Assembly: GCA_964412195.1 (NCBI GenBank)
Contig: CAYPNP010000015.1
Coordinates: 1 to 64,000, forward strand
Length of the DNA stretch: 64,000 nt
Direction of reading: 5' to 3'
Source of the DNA: CAYPNP01 sp964412195
Lineage (GTDB): Bacteria > Acidobacteriota > JAAYUB01
The notes under the pieces were generated by a model. It was given only the letters and a program-made list of their open reading frames with translations. It was not told where the DNA came from and made no database searches. Position 1 is the stretch's first letter. Each line of letters opens with the position of its first letter. A program made the translations under genes and the position numbers. Positions 14,957 through 24,369 of the stretch are shown here, piece by piece.

Positions 14957-16651
14957 TCAATCCACTTCGGCCGGGTTGACCGGTTTGGCGGCGATGGGCC
15001 GGGCCTCCATCACCCGGTACAGCGGCAGGGGCTGGAGCTGCCTCGACCATTGCCGGGTGATGAACACGTTGAAGAAATTCCAGGTGATGAGGCTGTCTTC
15101 GTAGTCCGGCTCCAGCAGGCAGGCGGTCAGGCGCGCCAGCGGCTGGTCCAGGCGGACCAGAAAGAAGCCCTTTTCCACGGGCAGCTCCACGTCCTTCCAT
15201 TCCCCCTCGAGGGTTACCAGGGAGTGGCCCTCGGAGATCCACGGGTCCACTTTCAGATTGGTGGAATTCCATTGGGCCGCGGTCAGGGTGACGGGTTCTG
15301 TCACGCGCTCCACCCGGATCCCGTGGCGCAACATCTGCCGGGCCACCTTGTCGCAGCCGGCGCTCATCAGGTACGCCCACGGCAGGGGACGGCCGGCGGT
15401 GCAGGGGAAGTCGGCGATGTAAGGTATGACATACGTCCTCGGCTGGTCCAGCAGCGGCTTCGGGCGGGGCCGGCCGCGGCTGTCGGTTTCCTTGGACATC
15501 TCGTAACCCTGCACGGTCAGGGGCTGGGCGACGGGTTTCGGTTCCACCTTGAGGCAGACGGCGGGGCGCTCCGCCACGGGCTTCGCGGCCCAGGCCGCGG
15601 CCGCCTCGTCCGCCCGCCGGACGAGGGTCTTCATCTCAGCCGCGTGGGCGACGGTGTAGCGGAGCAGTTCCAGCGTGAAAGCGTAGCAGTGGGCGATCCG
15701 GGTGGGGTAGGAGGCGTAGGCGTAGTTCTCTACCAGCACGGAGAACCGGTTGCGCAGGCCCATGTAGTCGGCGCCGATCCGGGGGCTGGGCGGGAAGGTG
15801 ACCCACCCCTTCTCCGGCTGGAAGTCGTCCTCGAAGTCGCCATAGGGCAGGAGGTGGATATTCTGCTTCGCCAGGGTCGCGGTCAGGTCCGGGTAGAGCT
15901 TGTCCCACAGGTAGCCGCTGATGGAGACGTCCCAGTTGGGCGAGCGGGGCGAGAGATAGGTGACCGTCTCCTGGTGGTAGGAGCCGTCGGTGGTGTGCAG
16001 GTCGACGTACAGCAGGGGATCCCACGGCAGGATCACATTCTGCATGATGGAGCGCACCTCGCGCGTCTCCATTTTCACGTAGTCGCGGTTCAGGTCGTAA
16101 CCCTGGGAGTTGGGTCGCACGCCGACGCCCTTCTCCGGGTTCGGCATGTAAGAGCGGTTCTTCGGCGAGATCCGCTCGTTGCCGTCTGCGTTGAAGATCG
16201 GCACGAAGAGGAAAATCGCCTGTTTGAGCAGCGGCTGCTCCTTGCCGGTGAGCATGTCCCTCATCAGGGCCAGCATGGCGTCCTTGCCCTCCACCTCGCC
16301 GGCGTGGATGTTGCCCTGCACGTAGATCACCGGCCGCGGGTCCTTGCGGGCTTCGGCGGGGCCGGCGGGGAGCGGGTTGCCCATGATGGCCATGGGGACA
16401 TCCCGGCCCTCGGCCGTGCGGATGACCGTTTCGACCCGGATGTGCTTGGATCGGCTCTTCAGCAGCTGCAGGTAAGACACCACGTCGTCGAACGTGCTGG
16501 TTTCCTTGTAGCCGGTGGCTTCCGGCCGGGTGGCCAGCGGGCCGCCGGCGATGGGCGGACCGTCCGCCGGGGCGGTTTGGGCCGGGCAGGCCCCGGCCAG
16601 GGCGGCGGCGAGAACCAGGCCCGTGAACGCGCGTAACCAGTTTTTCATCAT
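14957..16651 (-). CDS. Secreted M14-family zinc carboxypeptidase-like protein
   Basis: 564 residues from ATGATG at 16651, preceded by GGAAGGATC. The frame is open much further upstream but that stretch lies antisense to the POT gene. A signal peptide ends near residue 24. The M14 core shows zinc ligands HAGE (HxxE, about residues 113-116) and the later His in DLHTTDG (about 215), with NADGNER and DLNRDY substrate-site motifs between them. The last 150 residues form an extra beta-rich domain. It is probably a periplasmic or secreted metallopeptidase that trims peptides. The peptide transporter POT is the divergent neighbour, which fits peptide scavenging. Confidence 0.85.
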   Translation of the reverse strand: MMKNWLRAFTGLVLAAALAGACPAQTAPADGPPIAGGPLATRPEATGYKETSTFDDVVSYLQLLKSRSKHIRVETVIRTAEGRDVPMAIMGNPLPAGPAEARKDPRPVIYVQGNIHAGEVEGKDAMLALMRDMLTGKEQPLLKQAIFLFVPIFNADGNERISPKNRSYMPNPEKGVGVRPNSQGYDLNRDYVKMETREVRSIMQNVILPWDPLLYVDLHTTDGSYHQETVTYLSPRSPNWDVSISGYLWDKLYPDLTATLAKQNIHLLPYGDFEDDFQPEKGWVTFPPSPRIGADYMGLRNRFSVLVENYAYASYPTRIAHCYAFTLELLRYTVAHAAEMKTLVRRADEAAAAWAAKPVAERPAVCLKVEPKPVAQPLTVQGYEMSKETDSRGRPRPKPLLDQPRTYVIPYIADFPCTAGRPLPWAYLMSAGCDKVARQMLRHGIRVERVTEPVTLTAAQWNSTNLKVDPWISEGHSLVTLEGEWKDVELPVEKGFFLVRLDQPLARLTACLLEPDYEDSLITWNFFNVFITRQWSRQLQPLPLYRVMEARPIAAKPVNPAEVD

Positions 16652-16810
16652 AGTTCTGATCCTTCCGGATGGCGTAAATCGAGTATACGTGACTGCGGCC
16701 GGGATGTTTGATGCACGCCGCAGCCGATGGGAAACGCCGCCGCGCGGTTTCCACCGGATCCAGCTCCGTGGATTGCACCAGGCCCGGGAAGGCCGGATGA
16801 CCTCGAAAGC

Positions 16811-16840
16811 CTTTGCGTTCTTTGCGCCTTTGCGGTTTGA
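16811..16840 (-). repeat. Single GCAAAGG-type repeat arm upstream of POT
   Basis: Read on the minus strand this is a CGCAAAGG variant of the CACAAAGG family (AACCGCAAAGGCGCAAAG). It lies in the divergent spacer between the peptidase and transporter genes, about 40 bp before the POT start. I see no inverted partner. Confidence 0.55.
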
Positions 16841-16882
16841 TTGTGGTATAGTGCACGGAAATTTCACCCGGTAAGGAGAGCG

Positions 16883-19060
16883 ATGGCGGACACGACGAAA
16901 CAGCACGGCCCGCGGCGGTTCCCGGGACAGTTCTGGCTGGTGGTCCTGTTCGAGTTCTTCGAGCGCGGCGCGTACTACGGCATGATGAGCGTCCTGTCGG
17001 TGTATTTCACCGACGTGCTGCTGTTCCCCAAGGAGAGCGTCGGGCTGATCAAGAGCGTGATCCAGCCGATCCTCTACTTCCTGCCCATCGTGGCCGGCGC
17101 GCTGGCCGACCGTTTCGGCTACCGCAAGGCCCTCACCGTGGCGTTCGCCTTCCTGGGCACCGGCTACTTTCTCACCGCGCAGGCCACCCAGTACACGACG
17201 GTCTTCATGGCCCTGGTGGTCATGGCCCTGGGTGCGGGGACCTTCAAGCCGCTCATCGCCGGCACCATCGCCCGCGTGACCGACAAGGAAAGCTCCGGCC
17301 TGGGCTTCGGGATCTATTACTGGTCCATCAACCTGGGGGCATTCCTCTTCCCGTTGGTCCTGGTGCCCTGGCTGAAGAACTCCCTCGGCTGGCCCTGGAT
17401 CATGCTGGCGGCGGCCATCTGCACCGGCGGCATGCTGCTGCCGACCCTGCTGTTCTACCGCGATCCGGCGGGCGTGGGCCCTTCGGCCGCCCCTGACGCC
17501 GCGAAGACGAGCCTCGTCCAGACCGTCGCCAACGCCTTTGAAATCATCTACTCGCCCATCGTCCTGGTCTACCGGCTGGCCCGCCATTCCAAGACCGCCC
17601 GGCTCGTCATCGCGTTGGCCAGCCTGGCCGTGACCGCCTGGGCCGTGCAGAGCTACTGGCGGCCGTCCCCCGTGGAGATGCGGGTGGCGGCCTTCCCCCA
17701 CACCTACTGGGGCAAGACCCTGTTCGTGACCGTGAGCCGGAACCAGTCCGCGCCCGAGGCATACACGCTGGAGGCCGCCGAGGCCAATCCGGCGCAGGGC
17801 AACCTGCCCTCGGCCCGGCTGACCGTCTTTCGGCCTTCGCAGGATCCGGCGTTCCTGGAGGAGCTGCGCGATAAGCTGCGGGCGGCGCTGGGCTGGGACC
17901 GGCTGGATCGCGACCTGCTGGAACGGATCCTGCGCGATTCCGACCGGCAGATCACCGTCTCGTTCACCTGGCACCGGCGGGCCGGGCGGGAAGACGTCCA
18001 GGTCGTGAAAACCGGCCCGGCGGATTTCGCGGTGGAGGTCCAGGCCGGGGCGCTGGACAGGGCCGTCCTGGAAGCCGCCTCGGGACGCCTCCTCGGGGAG
18101 CCGATGCTGGCCGGCGCCGACGCCGGGGAAGTCAAGGCCAGTCTGTCGCGCACCGCCCAGCGGCCGTTCTTCGTGCTCTTCGTGGCCATCCTGTATTTCA
18201 CCGCGCTGTTGATCCTCGCGGTGGAAGGTCGGGTTAAAGCCATGGCACCGGCGTCCCGGCGGGCCTTCCTGCTCGGCTTCGCCGCGGCGATGCTGGCGCT
18301 GGTCTGGCTGCTGCCGGACCTGACGACGTTCGCGCGGATCCTGTGCTCCTGCATCTACCTGACGGCGCTGGCCCTCTTCCGGATCGACTTCACCGAGACC
18401 GACCGGTTCAGGGACCACTTCAAGTTCCTGCTCATGATCTTCATCTACTCCGGCTTCTGGGTGCTCTACTTCCAGATGTTCGACTCGGTGCTCTGGTACG
18501 TCCAGGCGTACGTGGACGCCTCGCCGCTGAACAACTTCGTGAATTCCCTATTCGCCGCGGTGGGGATCGGCTTCCGCTGGCGCTTCGACGTGGAGCACGT
18601 CACCGTGATCAACGCCGGCACCATCATCGCCCTGCAGCTGCTGGTGTCCAAGATCGTGGAGAAACGGCCGGCCCTGCCGACCATGATCACCGGCATCCTG
18701 TTCGGTACAGTGGGTTTCCTCGTGCTGGCGATCTCCCCGCAGATCTGGATCTTCATGCTGGGCAATGTGATCTTCTCCATCGGCGAGATGACCGCCCACC
18801 CGAAGTTCATCAGCTACATCGGCCAGACGGCGCCCCGCTCGCGGGTGGCGCTTTACATGGGCTACAATTTCCTGTATGGCGTGATCGGCGCCAGCATCGC
18901 CGGCGTGCTGGGAGCGCACCTCTACGTCCGCGTCGTGGACCAGATGAACCAGCCGCGGCTGCTGTGGCTGATCTTCGCCGGGATCGGGGCGGTGACCATC
19001 GTCGGCCTGCTGCTTTACAACCGCTTCCTGGCGCCCCACACGGAGGAGGCCAAGGGATGA
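16883..19060 (+). CDS. POT/PTR family proton-coupled oligopeptide transporter
   Basis: 725 residues from the ATG at 16883, which follows AAGGAGAGCG. The N-terminal half has the family signature around FFERGAYYGMMSVL and GAGTFKPLIAGTI and the major-facilitator loop GALADRFGYRK. These transporters import di- and tripeptides with protons. Unusually, a soluble-looking insert of about 150-170 residues (roughly 260-425) separates the N-terminal and C-terminal helical bundles and is followed by extra membrane helices, making the protein much longer than the usual 450-500 residues. The stop overlaps the start of the homocysteine methyltransferase fusion (ATGA). Transport of methionine-containing peptides is a possible link but is inference. 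Confidence 0.85.
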   Translation: MADTTKQHGPRRFPGQFWLVVLFEFFERGAYYGMMSVLSVYFTDVLLFPKESVGLIKSVIQPILYFLPIVAGALADRFGYRKALTVAFAFLGTGYFLTAQATQYTTVFMALVVMALGAGTFKPLIAGTIARVTDKESSGLGFGIYYWSINLGAFLFPLVLVPWLKNSLGWPWIMLAAAICTGGMLLPTLLFYRDPAGVGPSAAPDAAKTSLVQTVANAFEIIYSPIVLVYRLARHSKTARLVIALASLAVTAWAVQSYWRPSPVEMRVAAFPHTYWGKTLFVTVSRNQSAPEAYTLEAAEANPAQGNLPSARLTVFRPSQDPAFLEELRDKLRAALGWDRLDRDLLERILRDSDRQITVSFTWHRRAGREDVQVVKTGPADFAVEVQAGALDRAVLEAASGRLLGEPMLAGADAGEVKASLSRTAQRPFFVLFVAILYFTALLILAVEGRVKAMAPASRRAFLLGFAAAMLALVWLLPDLTTFARILCSCIYLTALALFRIDFTETDRFRDHFKFLLMIFIYSGFWVLYFQMFDSVLWYVQAYVDASPLNNFVNSLFAAVGIGFRWRFDVEHVTVINAGTIIALQLLVSKIVEKRPALPTMITGILFGTVGFLVLAISPQIWIFMLGNVIFSIGEMTAHPKFISYIGQTAPRSRVALYMGYNFLYGVIGASIAGVLGAHLYVRVVDQMNQPRLLWLIFAGIGAVTIVGLLLYNRFLAPHTEEAKG

Positions 19061-20931
19061 ATCGCGAAAACTTCCTGCGCTTCCTGCAGAAGGAGCACGT
19101 CGTTTTCCTCGACGGGGCCCTGGGCACCTACCTCTACGAGCAGGGGGTGCCGATGGACGCCTGCTTCGAGGCGGTGAACCTCGAAAAGCCCGACCTGGTC
19201 CGCCAGGTGCACCGGGAGTACCTCTCCGCCGGGGCCGAGGTCTTGATGACCAACACCTACGGCGCCGGCGCGCTGAAGCTGCGGCGGTTCGGCCGGGAGG
19301 CCCAGCTGGCGGAGATCAACCGGGCCGGCGTCCAGCTGGCCCGCGACGCCGCCGGCCGGCAGGCCTTCGTGGCCGGCTCGGTGGGGCCGCTGGGCGTGCT
19401 GCTGGAGCCCCTGGGCGAGCTGGCGGTGGCTGAGGCGGAGGAGCTGTTCCGGCGGCAGATCGCCGTGCTGGTGGAGGCCGGCGTGGACCTGCTGATCCTG
19501 GAAACCTTCGGTCAGCCGGCCGAAGCGGCGGCGGCGGTCGCCGCGGCCCGGAGGTCGACCGACCTGCCGCTCCTGGTGTCCTTCGCCGTCAACGACATGG
19601 GCCTGACCCGGCTGCAGGTGCCGTTCGAGCGCTGCGTCGAGGGCCTCCCGCTGGAGGAAGTGGACGGCATCGGCCTCAACTGCTCCATCGGGCCCTACGC
19701 CATGCTGACCCTGGTGGAGCGCTGCCGCGCCGTGGCCGACAGGCCGTTCCTGGTGATGCCGAACGCCGGCCGGCCGCGGCAGATGGACGGCCGGACGTAC
19801 TACGCGTCGACGCCGGACGACTTCCGCCGGGCCGGGCCGCGCTTCGTCGACCTGGGCGTGACGCTGCTGGGCGGCTGTTGCGGCACCCAGCCGGAGCACA
19901 TCCGCGCCCTGGCCGAGAGCATCCGCGAGCACCGCGCCCGCCGGAAGGGAGTGGCCAGCGTCCAGTCCCGCCAGGCGGCCGAGGGCGCGGCGGTCGAGGC
20001 TTCGGCGCCGGCCGTCGAGGGCAAGGCCGAGCGGCCCGCCCCCTCCCGCCTGGCGCAGGCCCTGGCGGAGAACCGGTTCGTCCACCTCGCCGAGCTGGTG
20101 CCGGAGAAGGGCGCAGGAGCCGGCAAGGCCCTGTCGCGAGCCAAGGGACTGGCCGAGCTGGGCATGAACGGGATCAACATCCCGGACGGGCCGCGGGCCA
20201 CGGCGCGGATGTCGCCCCTGGCGCTCTCCGTGCTGGTCCAGCAGCAGGTGGGCGTGGAGGCGGTCCTCCACTATGCCTGCCGCGACCGGAACATCCTCGG
20301 CATCCAGGCCGACCTGCTGGGGGCGTGGGCGCTCGGGCTGCGCAACCTGCTGATCATCACCGGCGACCCGCCGGTGCTGGGCGACCTGCCGCGGGCCACC
20401 GGCGTCTTCGACCTGGACGCCATCGGCCTGGTGAACCTGGTGCACGGCCTCAATTCCGGCGTCGACGTGGGCGGCAACGCCCTTGAGGAGGCCACCCACT
20501 ACTTCATCGGCGTGGGCGTCAATCCCTTTGCCGCGCCGCTGGAGCGGGAGCTGGCCCGCCTGCGCTGGAAGGTGCTGGCCGGCGCCGACTACGCCATCAC
20601 CCAGCCGGTGTTCGACGTGGACCGCTTCCTGGAGTTCCTGCCCCGGGCCGAGGAATTCCGCCTGCCGGTCATCGCCGGCGTCTGGCCGCTGGTGTCGCTG
20701 CGCAACGCCGAGTTCCTGGCCAGCGAGATCCCGGGCATCCACCTGCCGGGATGGATCCTGGAGAAGCTGGGCCGCTACGAGGCGCCGGCCGACCAGCAGC
20801 AGGCCGGCCTGGAAATCACCGCGGAGATCGTCCGGCGGCTGCGGGCGGTGACCGGCTTGCGGGGCATCCAGTTCTCGATCCCGCTGGGCCGGTTTTCGGT
20901 CCTGCGGGCGCTGATGGCGGAGGCGCAATGA
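19057..20931 (+). CDS. Homocysteine S-methyltransferase / methylenetetrahydrofolate reductase fusion (YitJ-like)
   Basis: 624 residues. The N-terminal barrel (about 1-300) is a homocysteine methyltransferase domain with DGALGTYL, the zinc cysteine of LNCSIG (about 208) and the GGCCGT pair (about 272). After an Ala/Glu linker the C-terminal barrel (about 340-620) is a MetF-type methylenetetrahydrofolate reductase domain with IITGDPP and the ITQPVFD motif. The known role of this fusion is to supply methyl-THF and/or methylate homocysteine in methionine synthesis. Starts overlap upstream (ATGA with POT) and its own stop overlaps the metH start, so the three genes are translationally coupled. It should work directly with the MetH encoded next. 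Confidence 0.92.
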   Translation: MNRENFLRFLQKEHVVFLDGALGTYLYEQGVPMDACFEAVNLEKPDLVRQVHREYLSAGAEVLMTNTYGAGALKLRRFGREAQLAEINRAGVQLARDAAGRQAFVAGSVGPLGVLLEPLGELAVAEAEELFRRQIAVLVEAGVDLLILETFGQPAEAAAAVAAARRSTDLPLLVSFAVNDMGLTRLQVPFERCVEGLPLEEVDGIGLNCSIGPYAMLTLVERCRAVADRPFLVMPNAGRPRQMDGRTYYASTPDDFRRAGPRFVDLGVTLLGGCCGTQPEHIRALAESIREHRARRKGVASVQSRQAAEGAAVEASAPAVEGKAERPAPSRLAQALAENRFVHLAELVPEKGAGAGKALSRAKGLAELGMNGINIPDGPRATARMSPLALSVLVQQQVGVEAVLHYACRDRNILGIQADLLGAWALGLRNLLIITGDPPVLGDLPRATGVFDLDAIGLVNLVHGLNSGVDVGGNALEEATHYFIGVGVNPFAAPLERELARLRWKVLAGADYAITQPVFDVDRFLEFLPRAEEFRLPVIAGVWPLVSLRNAEFLASEIPGIHLPGWILEKLGRYEAPADQQQAGLEITAEIVRRLRAVTGLRGIQFSIPLGRFSVLRALMAEAQ

Positions 20932-23900
20932 TGGGCGCGGGGCGCGGCGAAATCCTGGACCGGATCCGGCGGCGTGGGCTCCTTTTCGACGGGGCGATGG
21001 GCACGCTGCTGGAAGCGGACCGCGACCGACTCCCCGCCTTCGACTGCCCGGAGCGGCTGGTCCTCGAGGCGCCGCAAGCGATCACCGACATCCACCGTCA
21101 GTACCTCGCCGCCGGCGCCGACGTGGTGGAGACCTGCACCTTCGGCGCGACGCCCCACAAGCTCGGGCTCCACGGCCTGGAGGAGCAGGCGGGCGGGATC
21201 AACCGCCGGGCAGCCGAGTGCGCCCGCGAGGCGGCGCGGGACTTCCCCGAGGCTCTGGTGGCCGGTTCGCTCGGTCCCACCGGCCTCCTGTCCATCGAGA
21301 AACGCACGGACTTTCAGGATTTCTACCGGAACTTCTCCGTCCAGGCGGAGGCGCTGCTGGCCGGCGGCGTGGACATCCTGCTGATCGAGACCGGCAACGA
21401 CATGATGGAGGTCCGCGCCGGCGTCCTGGCCTGCCGGGACGCCATGGCGGCCGCCGGACGCGAGGCCCTGCTGGGGGCGAGCCTGTCGGTGGACGAGGCC
21501 GGCCGGCTGCTCCTCGGCACGAGCCTGCCGGCGGCCGCGCTGGCCCTGGACCACCTCGGCGTGGACCTGCTCGGCGTGAACTGCTCACTGGGGCCGGAGG
21601 GGCTGCTGGCCGCCGCCGCCGGCCTGCCCCGGCTGGTGTCCGCCCCGCTGCTGGCCATGCCCAACCGGGGGTTGCCGGAAAACGTGGGCGGGCGGGCGGA
21701 ATACCGGATGCCCGAGGACGAGTATGCGGACAAGACCGTGGTGTTCCTGGCCCGCGGCTTCCGAGCCATCGGCGGGTGCTGCGGCACGACGCCCGACTGC
21801 ATCCGGCGGCTCCGGGAGAGGATGGACGCCGTCCGGGTCCGGCCGGCCGCGGGACGCCGGACGCGGACGCCCGCCCTGACCGGCATCTTCGAGGCCGTGA
21901 TCCTGGAGGAGGAGCCGAAGCCGGTCATCGTCGGCGAGCGGCTCAACTACCACGGCAGCAAGAAATTCCGCGCGGCGGTGGACGTGAACGACCTGGACGC
22001 GGTCATGGCCATCGCCCGCGACCAGGCCGAGCGCGGGGCTGGCGTGCTGGACCTGTGCCTGGCCACGCGGGACCTGCCGCGCCAGCTGGACCTGATGCGG
22101 CGCATCACCCCGCTGATCAGCGTCAACGCCGCCCGTCCGCTGATGATCGACACCACCGAGACGGAGGCGATGGAGGAAGCCTGCCGCCGCCTCCACGGCC
22201 GCGGGGTCCTGAACTCCTGCAACCTCGAGGACCCCGCCAAGTGCCGGGATATCCTAGCGTTGGCCCGCCGCCACGGCCAGATGGTGGTCTGCCTGCCGGT
22301 GGCCGGCGGCGCCGTGCCGCGGCAGCCCGAGGAGCGGCTCGCCAACGCGCTGAAGATCTACCAGATCGCCGCCGAGGAAGGCCTGTACCCCCACGACCTG
22401 CTGTTCGACCCGCTGATTCTGACCCTGGCCACGGGGCAGGCCGAGGATCGCGACAACGGCGTGCGGGCCCTGCAGACGCTGGAGCTGTACAAGCGGCACC
22501 TGCCCGGCGCCTACGCCATCATGGGCGTGAGCAACGTCTCCTACGGGCTGCCCGCGGCGGTCCGGCCGGTCCTCAACAACGTCCTGCTCCACGAGGCGGG
22601 GCGGCAGGGGCTCGATTTCGCCATCTTCAACCCCGCCGAGCTGCGGCGGGAGGACGAACTTCCGGCCAACCTGCGGGAGCTGGCGGAGGACCTGTTGCTG
22701 AACCGGCGGGAGGATGCGCTCGACCGCATCCTCGAGGCGGGGCGGGCGGGTGCCGTACCCGAGCCGCCTGTCGCCGCCGGAGCGCCGGACCTGCCGCCGG
22801 CGGAGCGGCTCCGGATGATGATCGTCCGCCGCCAGCGGGCGGGCTTCCTGGACACGCTGGCCCAGGCGCTGCGGGTAGCCTCCCCGCAGGAGCTGGTCCA
22901 GACCGTGTTCCTGCCGGCCATGGCCGAGGTGGGCGGGATGATGGACTCGGCCCGCCTGCCGTTGCCGTACGTGCTGGAGTCGGCTTCCATGACCCAGGAG
23001 GGACTCCAATACCTGCGCCGGCACTTCGATTTCGAGGCAGCCGCCGGCCGCGGCCGGGTCGTCCTGGCCACAGTGCGCGGCGACGTCCACGACATCGGCA
23101 AGAACCTTGTGCGCATGCTGCTGGCCCACAACGGCTACGACGTGACCGACCTCGGGACTGACGTGCCCGCGGAGGCGATCGTGGCCGCCTGCCGGGACCG
23201 CGGCGCCGATATCGTCGGCCTGTCGGCGCTGCTGGTGTCCACCTCCCGGGAGATGCGCCGGGTGGTGTCCCTGCTGCACGAGCAGGGCCTCCAGGTGCCG
23301 GTCCTGATCGGCGGAGCGGCCGTGAACCAGGCCTACGCGCAGGAACTGGCGCGTCTGAACGGGGATGTCTACGCCGGCGGAGTGTTTTACGCCCGGGACG
23401 CCTTCCAGGGGTTGAAGACGGCCGCCGCCCTGATGGAACCGGCGCACCGGGCGGAGCTGCAGGCGGCCATGGCCGCCGAGTCTCAAGCGGCGGTCACCGC
23501 GGTTGCTCCCGCGGAAGCCGCGCCGGCCGGACCGCCCGCCGGCATCCCCGCGGCGGTTCCGTACCTCGACGAGGTGGTCCGGACCTTCTGCGTCGAGCCC
23601 GGACGGCTGATCCGGGATTTCAATTTCGAGAAGCAGTGCGGCCGCAAGCTGCTGGCGAAGGGGCGGGTGGAGGACGGCTTCTACCGCAGCCTCATGCGCA
23701 CGGGGGAGCAGCTCCTCGGCAGCCTGGTCACCCAGTCGCTGGTCCAGCCGCTGGCCGTGTTCGGCCTCTTCCCGGTCCGCTGCCACAAGGCCGGGCTGGC
23801 GCTGGTGCACGGCGGAGAGCCGCACCCCATCAGCCTCGAACCGGCCGTCTGGCCCAGGCTCTTCCGGCGGGGTGCGGAGGCCTTCCTGCCGCTCCTGGTG

Positions 23901-24245
23901 GTGACCCTGGGCGGGAACCTCCACGAGCAGGTCCGGCGGCGCTTTGACGAGGGCGACTACCTGCAGGGTTACATCCTCTCGACCATCGGCGCGGAGCTGG
24001 CCGACGAGCTGGCGGAGGTGGCCACGTCCATCATTCTGGAAGAGCAGGGCCTGGACCGCCGGCGGATCGTCCGCTACAGCCCGGGGTACCCGGTGTGGCG
24101 GAACCTGTCCGACCAGCGGATCCTCTTCCATTTGCTGGGCGCGGAGCATCGCATCGCCGTGCATTTGAGCGAGGCGTGCCAGATGGTCCCGGAATTCTCC
24201 GTTTCTGCCGGTCTCCTTTACAAGGAACCGGAGGAGAAACGGTGA
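20928..24245 (+). CDS. metH: Cobalamin-dependent methionine synthase with short activation domain
   Basis: 1105 residues. Domain order is homocysteine-binding (zinc cysteines in GVNCSLG about 219 and GGCCGT about 283), pterin/methyl-THF-binding (VGERLNYHG onward, about 330-600), helical cap, Rossmann B12 domain with the cobalt-ligating histidine in DVHDIGKN (about 720), and a C-terminal reactivation domain. The last keeps the SAM-contacting RxxxGYP motif (RYSPGYP, about 1049) but is shorter than the E. coli domain. The start GGAGGCGCAATG overlaps the upstream stop. The upstream reductase fusion would supply methyl-THF. B12 must be made or imported, but no cobalamin genes or riboswitch are visible here. 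A flavin reductase for reactivation is not adjacent. Confidence 0.94.
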   Translation: MMGAGRGEILDRIRRRGLLFDGAMGTLLEADRDRLPAFDCPERLVLEAPQAITDIHRQYLAAGADVVETCTFGATPHKLGLHGLEEQAGGINRRAAECAREAARDFPEALVAGSLGPTGLLSIEKRTDFQDFYRNFSVQAEALLAGGVDILLIETGNDMMEVRAGVLACRDAMAAAGREALLGASLSVDEAGRLLLGTSLPAAALALDHLGVDLLGVNCSLGPEGLLAAAAGLPRLVSAPLLAMPNRGLPENVGGRAEYRMPEDEYADKTVVFLARGFRAIGGCCGTTPDCIRRLRERMDAVRVRPAAGRRTRTPALTGIFEAVILEEEPKPVIVGERLNYHGSKKFRAAVDVNDLDAVMAIARDQAERGAGVLDLCLATRDLPRQLDLMRRITPLISVNAARPLMIDTTETEAMEEACRRLHGRGVLNSCNLEDPAKCRDILALARRHGQMVVCLPVAGGAVPRQPEERLANALKIYQIAAEEGLYPHDLLFDPLILTLATGQAEDRDNGVRALQTLELYKRHLPGAYAIMGVSNVSYGLPAAVRPVLNNVLLHEAGRQGLDFAIFNPAELRREDELPANLRELAEDLLLNRREDALDRILEAGRAGAVPEPPVAAGAPDLPPAERLRMMIVRRQRAGFLDTLAQALRVASPQELVQTVFLPAMAEVGGMMDSARLPLPYVLESASMTQEGLQYLRRHFDFEAAAGRGRVVLATVRGDVHDIGKNLVRMLLAHNGYDVTDLGTDVPAEAIVAACRDRGADIVGLSALLVSTSREMRRVVSLLHEQGLQVPVLIGGAAVNQAYAQELARLNGDVYAGGVFYARDAFQGLKTAAALMEPAHRAELQAAMAAESQAAVTAVAPAEAAPAGPPAGIPAAVPYLDEVVRTFCVEPGRLIRDFNFEKQCGRKLLAKGRVEDGFYRSLMRTGEQLLGSLVTQSLVQPLAVFGLFPVRCHKAGLALVHGGEPHPISLEPAVWPRLFRRGAEAFLPLLVVTLGGNLHEQVRRRFDEGDYLQGYILSTIGAELADELAEVATSIILEEQGLDRRRIVRYSPGYPVWRNLSDQRILFHLLGAEHRIAVHLSEACQMVPEFSVSAGLLYKEPEEKR

Positions 24246-24260
24246 TAAGATGATCCCGGA

Positions 24261-24352
24261 TCGATCGTGCTCGTGCTCGTCATCGTAATCGTAATCGTAA
24301 TCGACGGTTGACCGGAGACGGATGACCGGTGACCGATGACGGATGACCGATT
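24261..24352. repeat. TCGTAATCG and GATGACCGGTGACC tandem-repeat block after metH
   Basis: A run of degenerate GTGCTCGT/TCGTAATCG units (24261-24304) passes directly into GACCGGTGACCGATGACGG units (24304-24352). The same two families occur side by side, in the opposite orientation, at 51920-52002 and again at 59024-59113. The block fills nearly all of the 124-bp spacer before the next gene. Confidence 0.8.
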
Positions 24353-24369
24353 GAACAGGCAGGTGGACC

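Noticed and set aside
16652..16882. SAM, cobalamin or T-box riboswitch upstream of the POT-metH unit
   Set aside because: No recognisable conserved core such as the B12-box could be seen in the 231-bp spacer.
16652..18418. Minus-strand open frame extending the M14 peptidase upstream by nearly 600 codons
   Set aside because: It lies antisense to the POT transporter, has low-complexity composition, and the signal peptide and ribosome site of the peptidase are at 16651.
20700..20927. Upstream start for metH giving 59 extra residues
   Set aside because: It overlaps the reductase fusion; the ATGA overlap and GGAGG support the start at 20928.
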